From positions 1-64,000 of IMG/VR virus record IMGVR_UViG_3300013104_000024: a stretch of DNA of 64,000 nucleotides, one strand, 5' to 3'. The notes under the pieces were generated by a model that worked only from the letters and a program-made list of their open reading frames with translations, ran no database searches and had not been told where the DNA came from. Source of the DNA: a virus. How positions within the stretch are numbered: the first letter of the stretch is position 1; every line of letters starts with the position of its first letter. Both the position numbers and the translations under genes were made by a program. Shown here one piece after another: positions 17,174 through 25,104 of the stretch.

Positions 17174-18841
17174 TTACTGCTTCTGCCAATCCTTGGTCGG
17201 GATCTGACGATTACCCATCCCAGGCGCGACAGCGTTCTTCGGATGCTCCACTTGACCCGCTGACTTAGCAGCACCTGCTTGGACTGCTTTGGCCATCAGG
17301 TCTTTGGCGCTCTTGGCAAGACCACCACCCAGATCAGACGCCGGCACCTTACCCATTGCACGCCGCAAGAGCGTGACAATACCGCGAGCCTTCTGTACCT
17401 CCACCGGCATTTCCATCTTGGCTTCGGTCTTACCCTGCTCGTGGTTCTTCGCAGCGTAATGCTCGATCGCCGTCCAGACGTTCGACCACCATTCGGTGAG
17501 CGACATGTTCAGGCTGTCGACCTTGTCGAGGAAGTGCTCGATCGCCGTGTTGATCTGCATCATGAAGAGCAGATCGCGCTTCAGCTGCGAGAGTACCGGA
17601 GCCATGGCTTGCGAGATGTCTTTCGGCACACCCACACCTACACCTTGACCCGGATGCTGCGCGTTCCACTTGTTCGAGATCTCCGACAACTTGATCTGCG
17701 CCTTGTTGAACATCGTCAGCTTCTGGATGAACTTCACCCGCGACTGGAGCAGCGACTTGTACGAGGACGAGTTGATGAGGCGTTCGATCGACTCGCTGGC
17801 GACCACCGGCTTGAGTCGCTCCTTGCCAGCGTTGAACGCCATCAAGCCCTCAGGACGGTCCAAGGAGCGGGCGAGCTGTTCGAGGCTGTGGTAGTTCGTC
17901 CCAGCCATCGACAGCGGTTTCTTGGCCTGTTCAATGAGGTCCATGGCGTTTTTGTGACGCACCGGATCACCCTGCGTTTGCGTGACGCTGAAAATCGACT
18001 CAAACGTCTGCACCCGCTGCATCAGTTGTGCCTCGGTGGCCGAGAGCACCGGACCGATCGAGAGCATCAATTTGGTCCAACGTCCTTCGTGAAGGATGTC
18101 ATACCAGGCGTTGTCGGTCTGGTTGACCAGATGGTCGTACTTGCCGCCCATGTGACGGTCGGTCAGCATGAATGCTGCGTCTTCGAACGACTGGACGTGT
18201 GCGTTATCGCCCTTGTTCTCTTGAGCCGCGACTTCCGCCACGTGCTTGATGACGCCGGTTTCCTCGACCTTCTTGACGGCTTCCTTGTTAGCAGCTTCTG
18301 CCACCTTCAATTCTTGACCGACCTGCTCCTGCTTCTGGACCTTCTGCTCGGCTGCCTTGGTGGCTTCTTCGATGCCCTTGTTGATTTCTGCATCGGAAGG
18401 CTTGCCTTCGTCGGAACCGATCGAGATATTGCTGCCCGATTCGCCGTTCCACTTCTTGATGATCCAGCGCACGAACTTCCAGATCATCGCAGCAATGGCC
18501 AAGCCTGCGGCACCGATCAATGCCCAGATCCCAGCATGCAGCTCTTCGAGCGCCGGCTGGTAAAGCGTTGCAGTCGTCTGGCTCGTGAAGTAGCCAAGCG
18601 GATACTTCTGCGCCATCTCCGGCAGCAAGCGATGGGCTTCCATCGCAAACTGCTTGTTCATGCCGCCTTCTTTGACCATGTCCTCGTAGAGGTACTGGAT
18701 GCTGATGAACTGCTGTTCGATGGCGGCAACCATCTCTTCGTCGGCGTGCCAGTCCGGAGCCTGTGCTGCGCCAACTGTTTCCAGAAGGACAATGTCCGGA
18801 TCCCCGAACTCATTGCCCTCGTTCAAGTTGACGGCAAACAT
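17174..18841 (-). CDS. Inner-body-like head protein (copy 3, diverged)
   Basis: 555 residues. ATG at 18841 overlaps the upstream stop (TAATG) with AAGGTGG as ribosome site. The N-terminal 70 residues are acidic and end in F-A-M-E-A-H (about 65-70), again an A-x-E type maturation site. A hydrophobic Trp-rich helix follows at about 105-132, then a Lys/Glu/Ala coiled-coil stretch (about 150-200) and a helical body of 350 residues. Same plan as the genes at 7365 and 8797, hence an inferred capsid inner-body or ejected protein. The hydrophobic helix could be a true membrane segment. Confidence 0.65.
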   Translation of the reverse strand: MFAVNLNEGNEFGDPDIVLLETVGAAQAPDWHADEEMVAAIEQQFISIQYLYEDMVKEGGMNKQFAMEAHRLLPEMAQKYPLGYFTSQTTATLYQPALEELHAGIWALIGAAGLAIAAMIWKFVRWIIKKWNGESGSNISIGSDEGKPSDAEINKGIEEATKAAEQKVQKQEQVGQELKVAEAANKEAVKKVEETGVIKHVAEVAAQENKGDNAHVQSFEDAAFMLTDRHMGGKYDHLVNQTDNAWYDILHEGRWTKLMLSIGPVLSATEAQLMQRVQTFESIFSVTQTQGDPVRHKNAMDLIEQAKKPLSMAGTNYHSLEQLARSLDRPEGLMAFNAGKERLKPVVASESIERLINSSSYKSLLQSRVKFIQKLTMFNKAQIKLSEISNKWNAQHPGQGVGVGVPKDISQAMAPVLSQLKRDLLFMMQINTAIEHFLDKVDSLNMSLTEWWSNVWTAIEHYAAKNHEQGKTEAKMEMPVEVQKARGIVTLLRRAMGKVPASDLGGGLAKSAKDLMAKAVQAGAAKSAGQVEHPKNAVAPGMGNRQIPTKDWQKQ

Positions 18842-19299
18842 TAGGCCACCTTCTGGTTGGATTCCGCGTTGATGAGCGCTTCGATGGCGATCGTCAGTTG
18901 CAGGATCGCGTCCTTGTGGTCGTTGCAGTAGCAGATCAGATTCTGATCCATGTACAACCCTGCGCCACAGATCGTGTCGATGAAGCCGATGGCGGACGTC
19001 ACCGGCAGGTTACCCGGATGGGCCGAGGCGTAGCGCAGCAGCCAGAACTGGCGGGCTTCGTTGCGTGCGCTCTTCAGATCGATGATGATCTGCTCGTTCA
19101 TCTTCGACATGGCTTCGTCCATGCCGGTGAGCACCTGCGTGTTGTAATACGCCGCAGGCGAAGGCACCGGAGCCGACGGCAGCGAAGCGGTGCGCGAGAA
19201 GGCCAGCGCCATCGACGTGGTCAGCACTTGCAGACGCAGCGTCGGATCGGGTACGACGCGGGAGACGAGGTCTTGCAGACGGGAGAATGCGATTTTCAT
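18841..19299 (-). CDS. Small unknown head-block protein (152 aa)
   Basis: 152 residues, mainly helical with a Cys-containing C-terminal half; no recognised motif. Start ATG at 19299. Lies between the M48-like gene and the 555-residue inner-body-like gene and is coupled to the latter by a one-base overlap, so it is likely part of the same head-protein operon. Confidence 0.7.
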   Translation of the reverse strand: MKIAFSRLQDLVSRVVPDPTLRLQVLTTSMALAFSRTASLPSAPVPSPAAYYNTQVLTGMDEAMSKMNEQIIIDLKSARNEARQFWLLRYASAHPGNLPVTSAIGFIDTICGAGLYMDQNLICYCNDHKDAILQLTIAIEALINAESNQKVA

Positions 19300-19323
19300 G
19301 ATGACTCTTATCGGTTGAAGGTT

Positions 19324-20640
19324 TTAAGCAGCGGCCTGTTGACGCAGACGCAGGCTGGCTGCGAAAAGGTCATTCGAGGCGAGCGTTTCGAGTTCTCGCG
19401 TCAGTTGTTCCTGCGACAGCCGACGACGGGAGTCCTTGGAGAAGATGTTCCACAGCTTGCCCCAGAACTGCTCCCGGTCGTTGACTTCCTTGAGCACGTT
19501 GTCGATCGCAGCGAGGTCATCGGACAGACGGCCGGCGTAATCGCCATTGACCTTCTTGTCCTTCATCTCTTCGATGATCTGGTTGCGAATGCGCAGCAGA
19601 CGCATGCCCGGACGATCGTAAGTGCCGTCACCCATACCGTCCATCATGATGAGCGCGATACCAATCGACATGGCGTAACGACCCGCCAGCCCGGTCAGAC
19701 CACCCGCCAGCCCGACCATGATACCGCCGATCACCAGCGTGAACTTGGCAGCTTCCATGCCCAGATAAGCCGGCGTGGAGCGGAAGCTGATGTTGCCGTA
19801 CGAACGATACAGCTTTTCGAGCGCCAGCACGAGATCCTTGCCTGCGCCTTGACGGGCTGCATACTGGTCGGACAGTGCTTCCCACGTGTTCAGATCGTAG
19901 ATGTTGAACCCGATCTCGTCTGCGGTCGTCTTGGCGACATTGGAGATGACGACGTAGGCCACGACCTCATTGTCCTTCTCTTTGGCGAGTTCGCCCGTGT
20001 CGATGTCCAGATGCAGCGCCTTCTTGGCTGACACGAGCACGGCTTCGCGTTCTTCCGGCGTACCGGCTTTACCCAATGCTGCGGCCATACCAGCGAGCAC
20101 TTGGTTGGTCGTGACCGTACGCGTCATGTACTCGCAGTAGGTGACGAGGTGGCCGACTTCGTGCAGACACACAGCAGCCAGTTCTTCGGCCGTGAACTTG
20201 TTGCCTGAAATCATGTCAGCCGGGAAATACATCCGGTTGTCCATCTCAGCGAACACACCGTCGACCTTACCCGAAGCAAGGTTCACCGAGCCCTTGACCG
20301 TACCACCGGCTTCAGCGATGAAGCGCATGCCGTCGGCCGAGCTGATCCAGGCACGCTTGGTGTCATGCACGAGCGGGTGGTTCTTGTTCAGATGCGGCAC
20401 TTCGACTGCCGGACCGTAGTCGGTGATGTCGAAGGCAATCTTCAGGTTCGTGTACTTCTTGATGAGCTTGGAAATGTGGCCGCTGGCTTCCCCGTCTTTT
20501 CGGAGGTCGGCTGCCTTCTTTTTCTTCAGCTCGGCAAAAGCCATCGTCAGTTCTTTGTAAAACGCCTGACTCTTTTGGAATTGAATGGCCTCCATGCTGA
20601 GATGGAGTCCGTCCAGTCGACCCAAGGAATGACGCGTCAT
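19324..20640 (-). CDS. Virion-type protein with M48-like zinc metallopeptidase signature
   Basis: 438 residues, ATG at 20640 with AAGAGG upstream. Residues 160-164 read H-E-V-G-H, the zinc-binding core of metallopeptidases, inside a hydrophobic helix (L-A-A-V-C-L-H-E-V-G-H-L-V). About 90 residues later E-A-L-S-D (254-258) matches the E-x-x-x-D third-ligand element of M48 (HtpX/Ste24) enzymes, followed by a helix as in that family. A Gly-rich hydrophobic stretch at 300-332 may span a membrane. Near the N-terminus L-S-M-E-A (14-18) is a prohead-protease type site, and another G-M-E-A lies near 294. Position beside inner-body-like genes suggests a packaged, possibly injected protease; activity is inferred from motifs only. 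Confidence 0.65.
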   Translation of the reverse strand: MTRHSLGRLDGLHLSMEAIQFQKSQAFYKELTMAFAELKKKKAADLRKDGEASGHISKLIKKYTNLKIAFDITDYGPAVEVPHLNKNHPLVHDTKRAWISSADGMRFIAEAGGTVKGSVNLASGKVDGVFAEMDNRMYFPADMISGNKFTAEELAAVCLHEVGHLVTYCEYMTRTVTTNQVLAGMAAALGKAGTPEEREAVLVSAKKALHLDIDTGELAKEKDNEVVAYVVISNVAKTTADEIGFNIYDLNTWEALSDQYAARQGAGKDLVLALEKLYRSYGNISFRSTPAYLGMEAAKFTLVIGGIMVGLAGGLTGLAGRYAMSIGIALIMMDGMGDGTYDRPGMRLLRIRNQIIEEMKDKKVNGDYAGRLSDDLAAIDNVLKEVNDREQFWGKLWNIFSKDSRRRLSQEQLTRELETLASNDLFAASLRLRQQAAA

Positions 20641-20763
20641 GGAAAGCCTCTTATAGAAAAAATAACCCGGTCTGACTTGCCATCAGAAAAAAGCATACCG
20701 GTTAATGGTTTAGGTGAGCGAAACCTCATACTCATATTGCAATTCTCGACAGCTGCCAAGGAC
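20641..20763. promoter_or_regulatory. Divergent promoter region
   Basis: 123 bases between the divergent metallopeptidase-like gene and the DNA polymerase N-part. AT-rich runs on both strands (TATAGAAAAAATAA near 20652, AAAAAAGCATA near 20687) and an inverted repeat aaccggt/accggtt flanking 20668-20702 (aacccgg ... ccggtt). Promoters for both genes must lie here; the exact boxes are not assigned. Confidence 0.5.
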
Positions 20764-22494
20764 ATGACTACCAAAATTCCGTCTGAGAACATTCTCGGTT
20801 ACGAATGTCGTCACGTGGTGTACTGCAAACCACCTGAACACGACATGCCGGACATGCACGTCGTTAAAGAAATCATCCACACACGAGACGGGCAACAGGT
20901 CCCGAACCTGCGGGTGTGGAAGAACTACAAGCGTCCGTACGGTGTAACAAAACTGCACGAGCGCAAACACAAACAAAAAAAGGAATGGGAGAACCTCGAA
21001 AAGCTGAACATCCACAAAGTTCGCCAGTGCGATCTCGTTCGAGACGCTTCGATCAAACTGGGTGAGCCGTGGTTCCGGGGTAATCTGCGCAAACTCGCCA
21101 ACAGTCCGTACCTGTATGGCGCAGACATTCTGTCGACTGCTGTACTCAAGCGCGAGTACCAGGACAAGTTTCCTGATTTAAACACGTCGTACAAGTCCGC
21201 TCCGCTGGACATTGAAACGGACGTGGTGCACGGCACGGATGATCCGATCATGATCGTCTGTTCGTACGACAAAATCGTTCACACGACGATCCTGAAAGAC
21301 TTCGTCGCAGGTCAAGCACGGGCTGAAGAACGCCTGCGTGAAATGCTGATGGAAAAGCTCGGCGACGTCGTCAAGGAACGCGGTATCGAGTGGAAGATCA
21401 CGTGGTGTGATGATGCCGTGCAGCTGATCACCAAACAGATGGAATGGGTGCACCAGCAGAAGCCTGACTTCCTGAGCATCTGGAACATGGACTTCGACAT
21501 TCGGCGCATGATCGACACGTTGCGTAAGTACTACGTCGATCCGGCTGATGTCTTCTCTGATCCGGCGATTCCGAAAGAATATCGGCATTGCGAGTACAAG
21601 CAAGGTCCGTCGCAGAAGGTGACAGCTTCCGGTAAGGTCATGCCGATTAAGCCCGCTGGGCGTTGGCATACACTTTACACACCTGCCTCGTATTACGTAC
21701 TCGACGCAATGTGTGTCTATCGGCACATTCGCAATCAGGAAGCCGAAGAGCAGAGCTACTCGTTGGATGCGATCCTGAATAAGGAAATCAAGCGCGGTAA
21801 GCTCACATTCGAAGGGATCACCACAGTGTCCGAAGGGACGCTGGAGTGGCACCAAGAAATGCAGTCGAAGTACCCGCTGCATTACATCATCTACAACTTC
21901 TTTGACGCAGTCGGCATGCAGCTGCTCGAAGACAAAATCCAAGACATGGCACTGAAGCTGCCAATGTTCTCGGGTTGCTCAGACTTCAGTAACTTCAAGT
22001 CTCAGCCCCGACGGATGGTGGATGACTTGCATTACTACTGTCTGAATTACAAGACAGACGAAACGCCGAATGGTCTCATGATTGCGACCACCTCGGATAA
22101 CATGCGCGATGAGCTTGATGCAAAGACCGTTGATCCGGAAGGCTGGATCATTACGCTACCGGCTCACTTGGTGCACGACAACGGGTTGCAGATTATCAAG
22201 CATGCTCCGTGGTTGCGAACCAACTATCGTGGACACACGGGTGACTTGGACGTCTCGGCCTCTTACCCGACCAATGAAGAAGTGATGAACATCTCGAAAG
22301 AGACGACGCATCGCGAACTCATCGGGATTGATGGTATCTCGCTGCATGAGCGCAAGATGGCAGGGATTAACTTAAGCGGTGGCCAAACCAACGCTGTTGA
22401 AATCGCTACGACTTTGTTCGGACTTCCTGAATTGGATACTTTACTAGCTGCATTTGAAGAGGATATGAAGAATGGCGTTATCCAAAGCAGTTAA
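20764..22494 (+). CDS. Family B DNA polymerase, N-terminal part (exonuclease and palm motif A)
   Basis: 576 residues. Exo I D-I-E at 149-151, Exo II N-x-D-F-D at 241-245, Exo III Y-N-F-F-D at 377-381, then near the C-terminus the palm motif A as D-V-S-A-S-Y-P-T (496-503), equivalent to D-F-x-S-L-Y-P-S. The chain ends about 70 residues later without motifs B and C, which are found in the separate gene 57904-60114 on the other strand. Together they would make a proofreading replicative polymerase acting in the phage nucleus. Start ATG at 20764 is the only convincing one, although AAGGA lies very close to it; the frame is open far upstream. Overlaps the next gene by 23 bases. Confidence 0.85.
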   Translation: MTTKIPSENILGYECRHVVYCKPPEHDMPDMHVVKEIIHTRDGQQVPNLRVWKNYKRPYGVTKLHERKHKQKKEWENLEKLNIHKVRQCDLVRDASIKLGEPWFRGNLRKLANSPYLYGADILSTAVLKREYQDKFPDLNTSYKSAPLDIETDVVHGTDDPIMIVCSYDKIVHTTILKDFVAGQARAEERLREMLMEKLGDVVKERGIEWKITWCDDAVQLITKQMEWVHQQKPDFLSIWNMDFDIRRMIDTLRKYYVDPADVFSDPAIPKEYRHCEYKQGPSQKVTASGKVMPIKPAGRWHTLYTPASYYVLDAMCVYRHIRNQEAEEQSYSLDAILNKEIKRGKLTFEGITTVSEGTLEWHQEMQSKYPLHYIIYNFFDAVGMQLLEDKIQDMALKLPMFSGCSDFSNFKSQPRRMVDDLHYYCLNYKTDETPNGLMIATTSDNMRDELDAKTVDPEGWIITLPAHLVHDNGLQIIKHAPWLRTNYRGHTGDLDVSASYPTNEEVMNISKETTHRELIGIDGISLHERKMAGINLSGGQTNAVEIATTLFGLPELDTLLAAFEEDMKNGVIQSS

Positions 22495-22750
22495 AACACG
22501 AATCAAGGAAAAGAAACGATATCGTCGAGAGATGTGGAGAATGAGTCAGATTCATGGACCGCATTACCGCATTTTCGTCAAAACTCGCCTGACCATTTCG
22601 TACAACCTTCGGGCTGCACAGAAGGATGTATTCGGCGAGTTGTTCTTCCCGACAGAAGTGATTGTATTACCGCCTTGGCAACCCACGGCACGCAACATTC
22701 GCAGAGCAGCGCAACTCGCACGAAGAAACAATATGGCCAATGGGGCATAA
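22472..22750 (+). CDS. Small basic protein overlapping the polymerase gene
   Basis: 92 residues, very rich in Arg/Lys (predicted pI above 11), no membrane segment. Starts inside the end of the polymerase N-part gene (23-base overlap, other frame) with AGAGGA upstream. Likely binds nucleic acid or an acidic partner. Its tight coupling to the polymerase suggests a replication role, but this is inference; no family recognised. Confidence 0.7.
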   Translation: MALSKAVKTRIKEKKRYRREMWRMSQIHGPHYRIFVKTRLTISYNLRAAQKDVFGELFFPTEVIVLPPWQPTARNIRRAAQLARRNNMANGA

Positions 22751-22808
22751 AGCCCCAGTCCAAGACTACCACGCTTAACCGGCAGGGTAGTCTTGGGCGG
22801 GTCATATG
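22744..22808 (+). terminator. Terminator of the polymerase N-part operon
   Basis: 11-bp stem ccaagactacc/ggtagtcttgg with a 15-base loop, flanked by GGCATAAA on the left and TCATATGC on the right. Lies between convergent genes ending at 22750 and 22812. Confidence 0.75.
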
Positions 22809-22811
22809 CGC

Positions 22812-23627
22812 TTATGCCAGCGCAGTGCTCTTCCAGAGGTCGAAGTTCGACGCCATCTTCGGGGCGTAATCACCTACGTTCTTCGGACCATTGTAGATGG
22901 TTGCGAAGCCCGTGAAGTCGTTCTTCTTCATCGCCGTCCAGAGTGCACCCTGACGGTACGACTTGATGAACTGCACGAAGGCCGCTACGTGCTTCTTCTC
23001 CGAGACCTTCATGTCGGCCACGTAATTGAAGATGCTGCTGTAGCCGCAGAACGAGAAGTTCGCACCCATGATCTGGAACAAACCCCACGAGGCCGATTGC
23101 AGCGCACAGGCTTGGTCGATCGACATGGCCAGATTCAATCGCTGGTATTCAGCCGGACCGCCCGAATAACCACCGGGGGTCGGATTGACGACGGTCGGGA
23201 AGCGATTGGCCAAGCCATTGGCTACGCCCGGCGTCTTGGCTGCCGAGAGCAGGTTGTACATGTAGTGTCGCTCAAACAGGATTTGGCACGTACCGTCAGC
23301 GAAGAACCCGGAGCCTTTGGATTCCGTCTCACATACCGCAAGCACCGAGGCAACTGACACACCGAGCGTCGCAGCAGCCGACTGGAAGTCTGCCATCAAG
23401 GCGTACTTCTGCTGGATGAACGGATCGAGCAGTGCGGCCGTCGCCGGACCGTAGACGCCATCGGGCGTCAGATTGTTTTGCTTTTGGAACGTCTGGAGAG
23501 CCGTCACCGACTTCGCTCCGAAGTTGCCATCGATCACGAGTGCCGGACTCACACGCGTCTTTTCGTTCAACGCCTTTTGAATCCCTCGACGTTGAAAGAT
23601 GTCATAGTTTGCAGGTAATGCACCCAT
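22812..23627 (-). CDS. Endolysin: peptidoglycan-binding domain plus N-acetylmuramidase
   Basis: 271 residues. Residues about 10-70 form a PG_binding_1 repeat (I-D-G-x-F-G then T-x-x-A-L-x-x-F-Q, and D-G-x-Y-G-P-x-T). The C-terminal 185 residues match the DUF3380 N-acetylmuramidase family: a catalytic-type Glu in C-E-T-E-S, the F-E-R-H-Y-M segment, and S-W-G-L-F-Q-I-M-G. The N-binding, C-catalytic order is also that of phiKZ gp144 and related Gram-negative phage endolysins, though the catalytic family differs. No signal peptide, so it needs a holin or another route; a candidate small membrane protein cluster lies at 57.0-57.9 kb. Flanked by terminators on both sides. Confidence 0.9.
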   Translation of the reverse strand: MGALPANYDIFQRRGIQKALNEKTRVSPALVIDGNFGAKSVTALQTFQKQNNLTPDGVYGPATAALLDPFIQQKYALMADFQSAAATLGVSVASVLAVCETESKGSGFFADGTCQILFERHYMYNLLSAAKTPGVANGLANRFPTVVNPTPGGYSGGPAEYQRLNLAMSIDQACALQSASWGLFQIMGANFSFCGYSSIFNYVADMKVSEKKHVAAFVQFIKSYRQGALWTAMKKNDFTGFATIYNGPKNVGDYAPKMASNFDLWKSTALA

Positions 23628-23661
23628 TTCTTAACCCCAGATTGTGGTAACGACATAATTA

Positions 23662-23724
23662 GGAATAGAGGTAGCCAAGCCCTCCAAATGATGGAGAGCC
23701 TGGACTACCCTATTCCCTTATGCC
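23662..23724 (-). terminator. Long hairpin terminator after the Ala/Gly-rich gene
   Basis: Interrupted stem in which ggaatag-ggtag pairs with ctacc-ctattcc, with an inner ctcca/tggag pairing and loop AATGA. The minus-strand tail is TAATTATGTCG, a variant of the TTTATGCC tail. Confidence 0.7.
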
Positions 23725-23737
23725 GACCCCAGAGGGA

Positions 23738-25036
23738 TCACAGACGGAAGAACGTGCGCACGCGGTTGCGGCCGCTTTCCGAGACGCCGTGTTCCATCGC
23801 CTTGTTGATGTCGATCTGCTTGAGCATGCTCTGGCGATCGGACGGCGCGGACAGCGACGTGAGCAGGTGCACCATGTTCTGGTACGCGATCCGGTCCTTG
23901 GTGCCGAGCTGATGCGCTTGGTCCATGAAACGGAAGCGATGCGTTTCGGCGAACACGCCGCTCGAATGGTGTTCGAACAGCTTGAGCACAGCCGGGAAGA
24001 CCTGGCTGAAGTCGCCTTCCACGCGGTTGAACAGCGTCGACAGATTGCGGAACAGGTTGACCTGCTGGCGTGCGCCGTCTTCCGGCGTCACCGGCATGTT
24101 CGGACGCATGTTCGCGATGTACTGGTACACACCTTCGACGACGGTCTTGCCGATGTCGCTTGCGTCCTTGACCAGCGCCCAGACGGCCTGGTTGACAGAC
24201 ACGTCGGTCAGTTGACGACCGTCGTCGCCGGGACCAGCGGGGATCGAATCGGTGCTCGGGGGAATCACCACGCCACCCGTGGCTTGACCTGCGTCAGCAG
24301 CCGGCGCAGACGTGTCCGAAGCATCCGTTGCGGTAGAGGCACCACTCGCATCGTTTCCCGGCGTCACTTCGCCTTGTGCAGCGCCAGCGTCGCTTTGCCC
24401 GTCGCCGCTGACCTGTCCACCTGCTTGGTCACCGGTAGCCCCGTTATCGCCAGTGGCTGCGCTGTCGCCAGCTGCCGGAGCGTCGCCATTTGCTGCTGCA
24501 CCTGCTCCGTCGTCAGCGGATGCATCGGTTGCGGCACCGGTGCCAGCATCGCTGTTTGTGGGTTGAGCTTGTCCTGCATCGCTTGCTCCCGTGTCGGTCA
24601 CTGCGGGTGTCCCAGCACCGCCGGACTGTTGGTCACCGCTTCCCGTTGCGCCGCCGTTGTCGACCACGGTTGCGGGTTGTTCAGCGCTGCCGGACTGATC
24701 CCCAGCTTGCTGAGTCGTTCCGGTGTCGGCAGTTCCCGTGCCGTTTGCGACAGATCCTGCATCAGCCGCTGATCCGACGTCGCCTTGAACGGGCTGTCCG
24801 GTGCTTGCTGCGTCTGCGGTCCCCACGTCGGTTCCGACTGCGGGTTGTTGGTCGGCAGTTCCACCTGCTGCTGCTCCAGCTCCTGCCACGTCGCCTTGGC
24901 TCGTTCCAGCGCCTGCGTCGCCAGCGGTGCTGCCTGCTGCTTGAGCCGTTCCAGCATCGCCTGCGGGCTGTCCTGCGGCGGATTGTTGTCCATCGGTGGC
25001 TCCGTTGTTCAGTTGATCTTCGTCGGTCGTCGACAT
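23738..25036 (-). CDS. Protein with Ala/Gly/Asp-rich disordered half and conserved C-terminal domain
   Basis: 432 residues from the ATG at 25036 (GGAG 7 bases upstream). Residues about 10-255 are almost only Ala, Gly, Asp, Thr, Gln and Ser, a low-complexity, acidic, surely disordered region. Residues about 260-432 are a normal folded domain with Trp, Phe, His and Arg, not recognised. The disordered half uses codons unlike the rest of the window (GCA, GGA, CAA, CCC), while a second frame on the same strand through it (24364-24993) uses the usual ones; see findings. Lies between the RNA polymerase beta' C-half and the endolysin. Confidence 0.75.
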   Translation of the reverse strand: MSTTDEDQLNNGATDGQQSAAGQPAGDAGTAQAAGSTAGDAGAGTSQGDVAGAGAAAGGTADQQPAVGTDVGTADAASTGQPVQGDVGSAADAGSVANGTGTADTGTTQQAGDQSGSAEQPATVVDNGGATGSGDQQSGGAGTPAVTDTGASDAGQAQPTNSDAGTGAATDASADDGAGAAANGDAPAAGDSAATGDNGATGDQAGGQVSGDGQSDAGAAQGEVTPGNDASGASTATDASDTSAPAADAGQATGGVVIPPSTDSIPAGPGDDGRQLTDVSVNQAVWALVKDASDIGKTVVEGVYQYIANMRPNMPVTPEDGARQQVNLFRNLSTLFNRVEGDFSQVFPAVLKLFEHHSSGVFAETHRFRFMDQAHQLGTKDRIAYQNMVHLLTSLSAPSDRQSMLKQIDINKAMEHGVSESGRNRVRTFFRL

Positions 25037-25104
25037 GAATAACTCCAGTGGTTTTGGGTTGAGACGCACATCCTCAGACTATCTCTGGACCCAATAAGAA
25101 AAAA

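Noticed and set aside
20365-20763. N-terminal extension of the polymerase N-part
   Set aside because: The open frame continues upstream through the divergent gene and the promoter region; the composition of the extension is that of a shadow frame.
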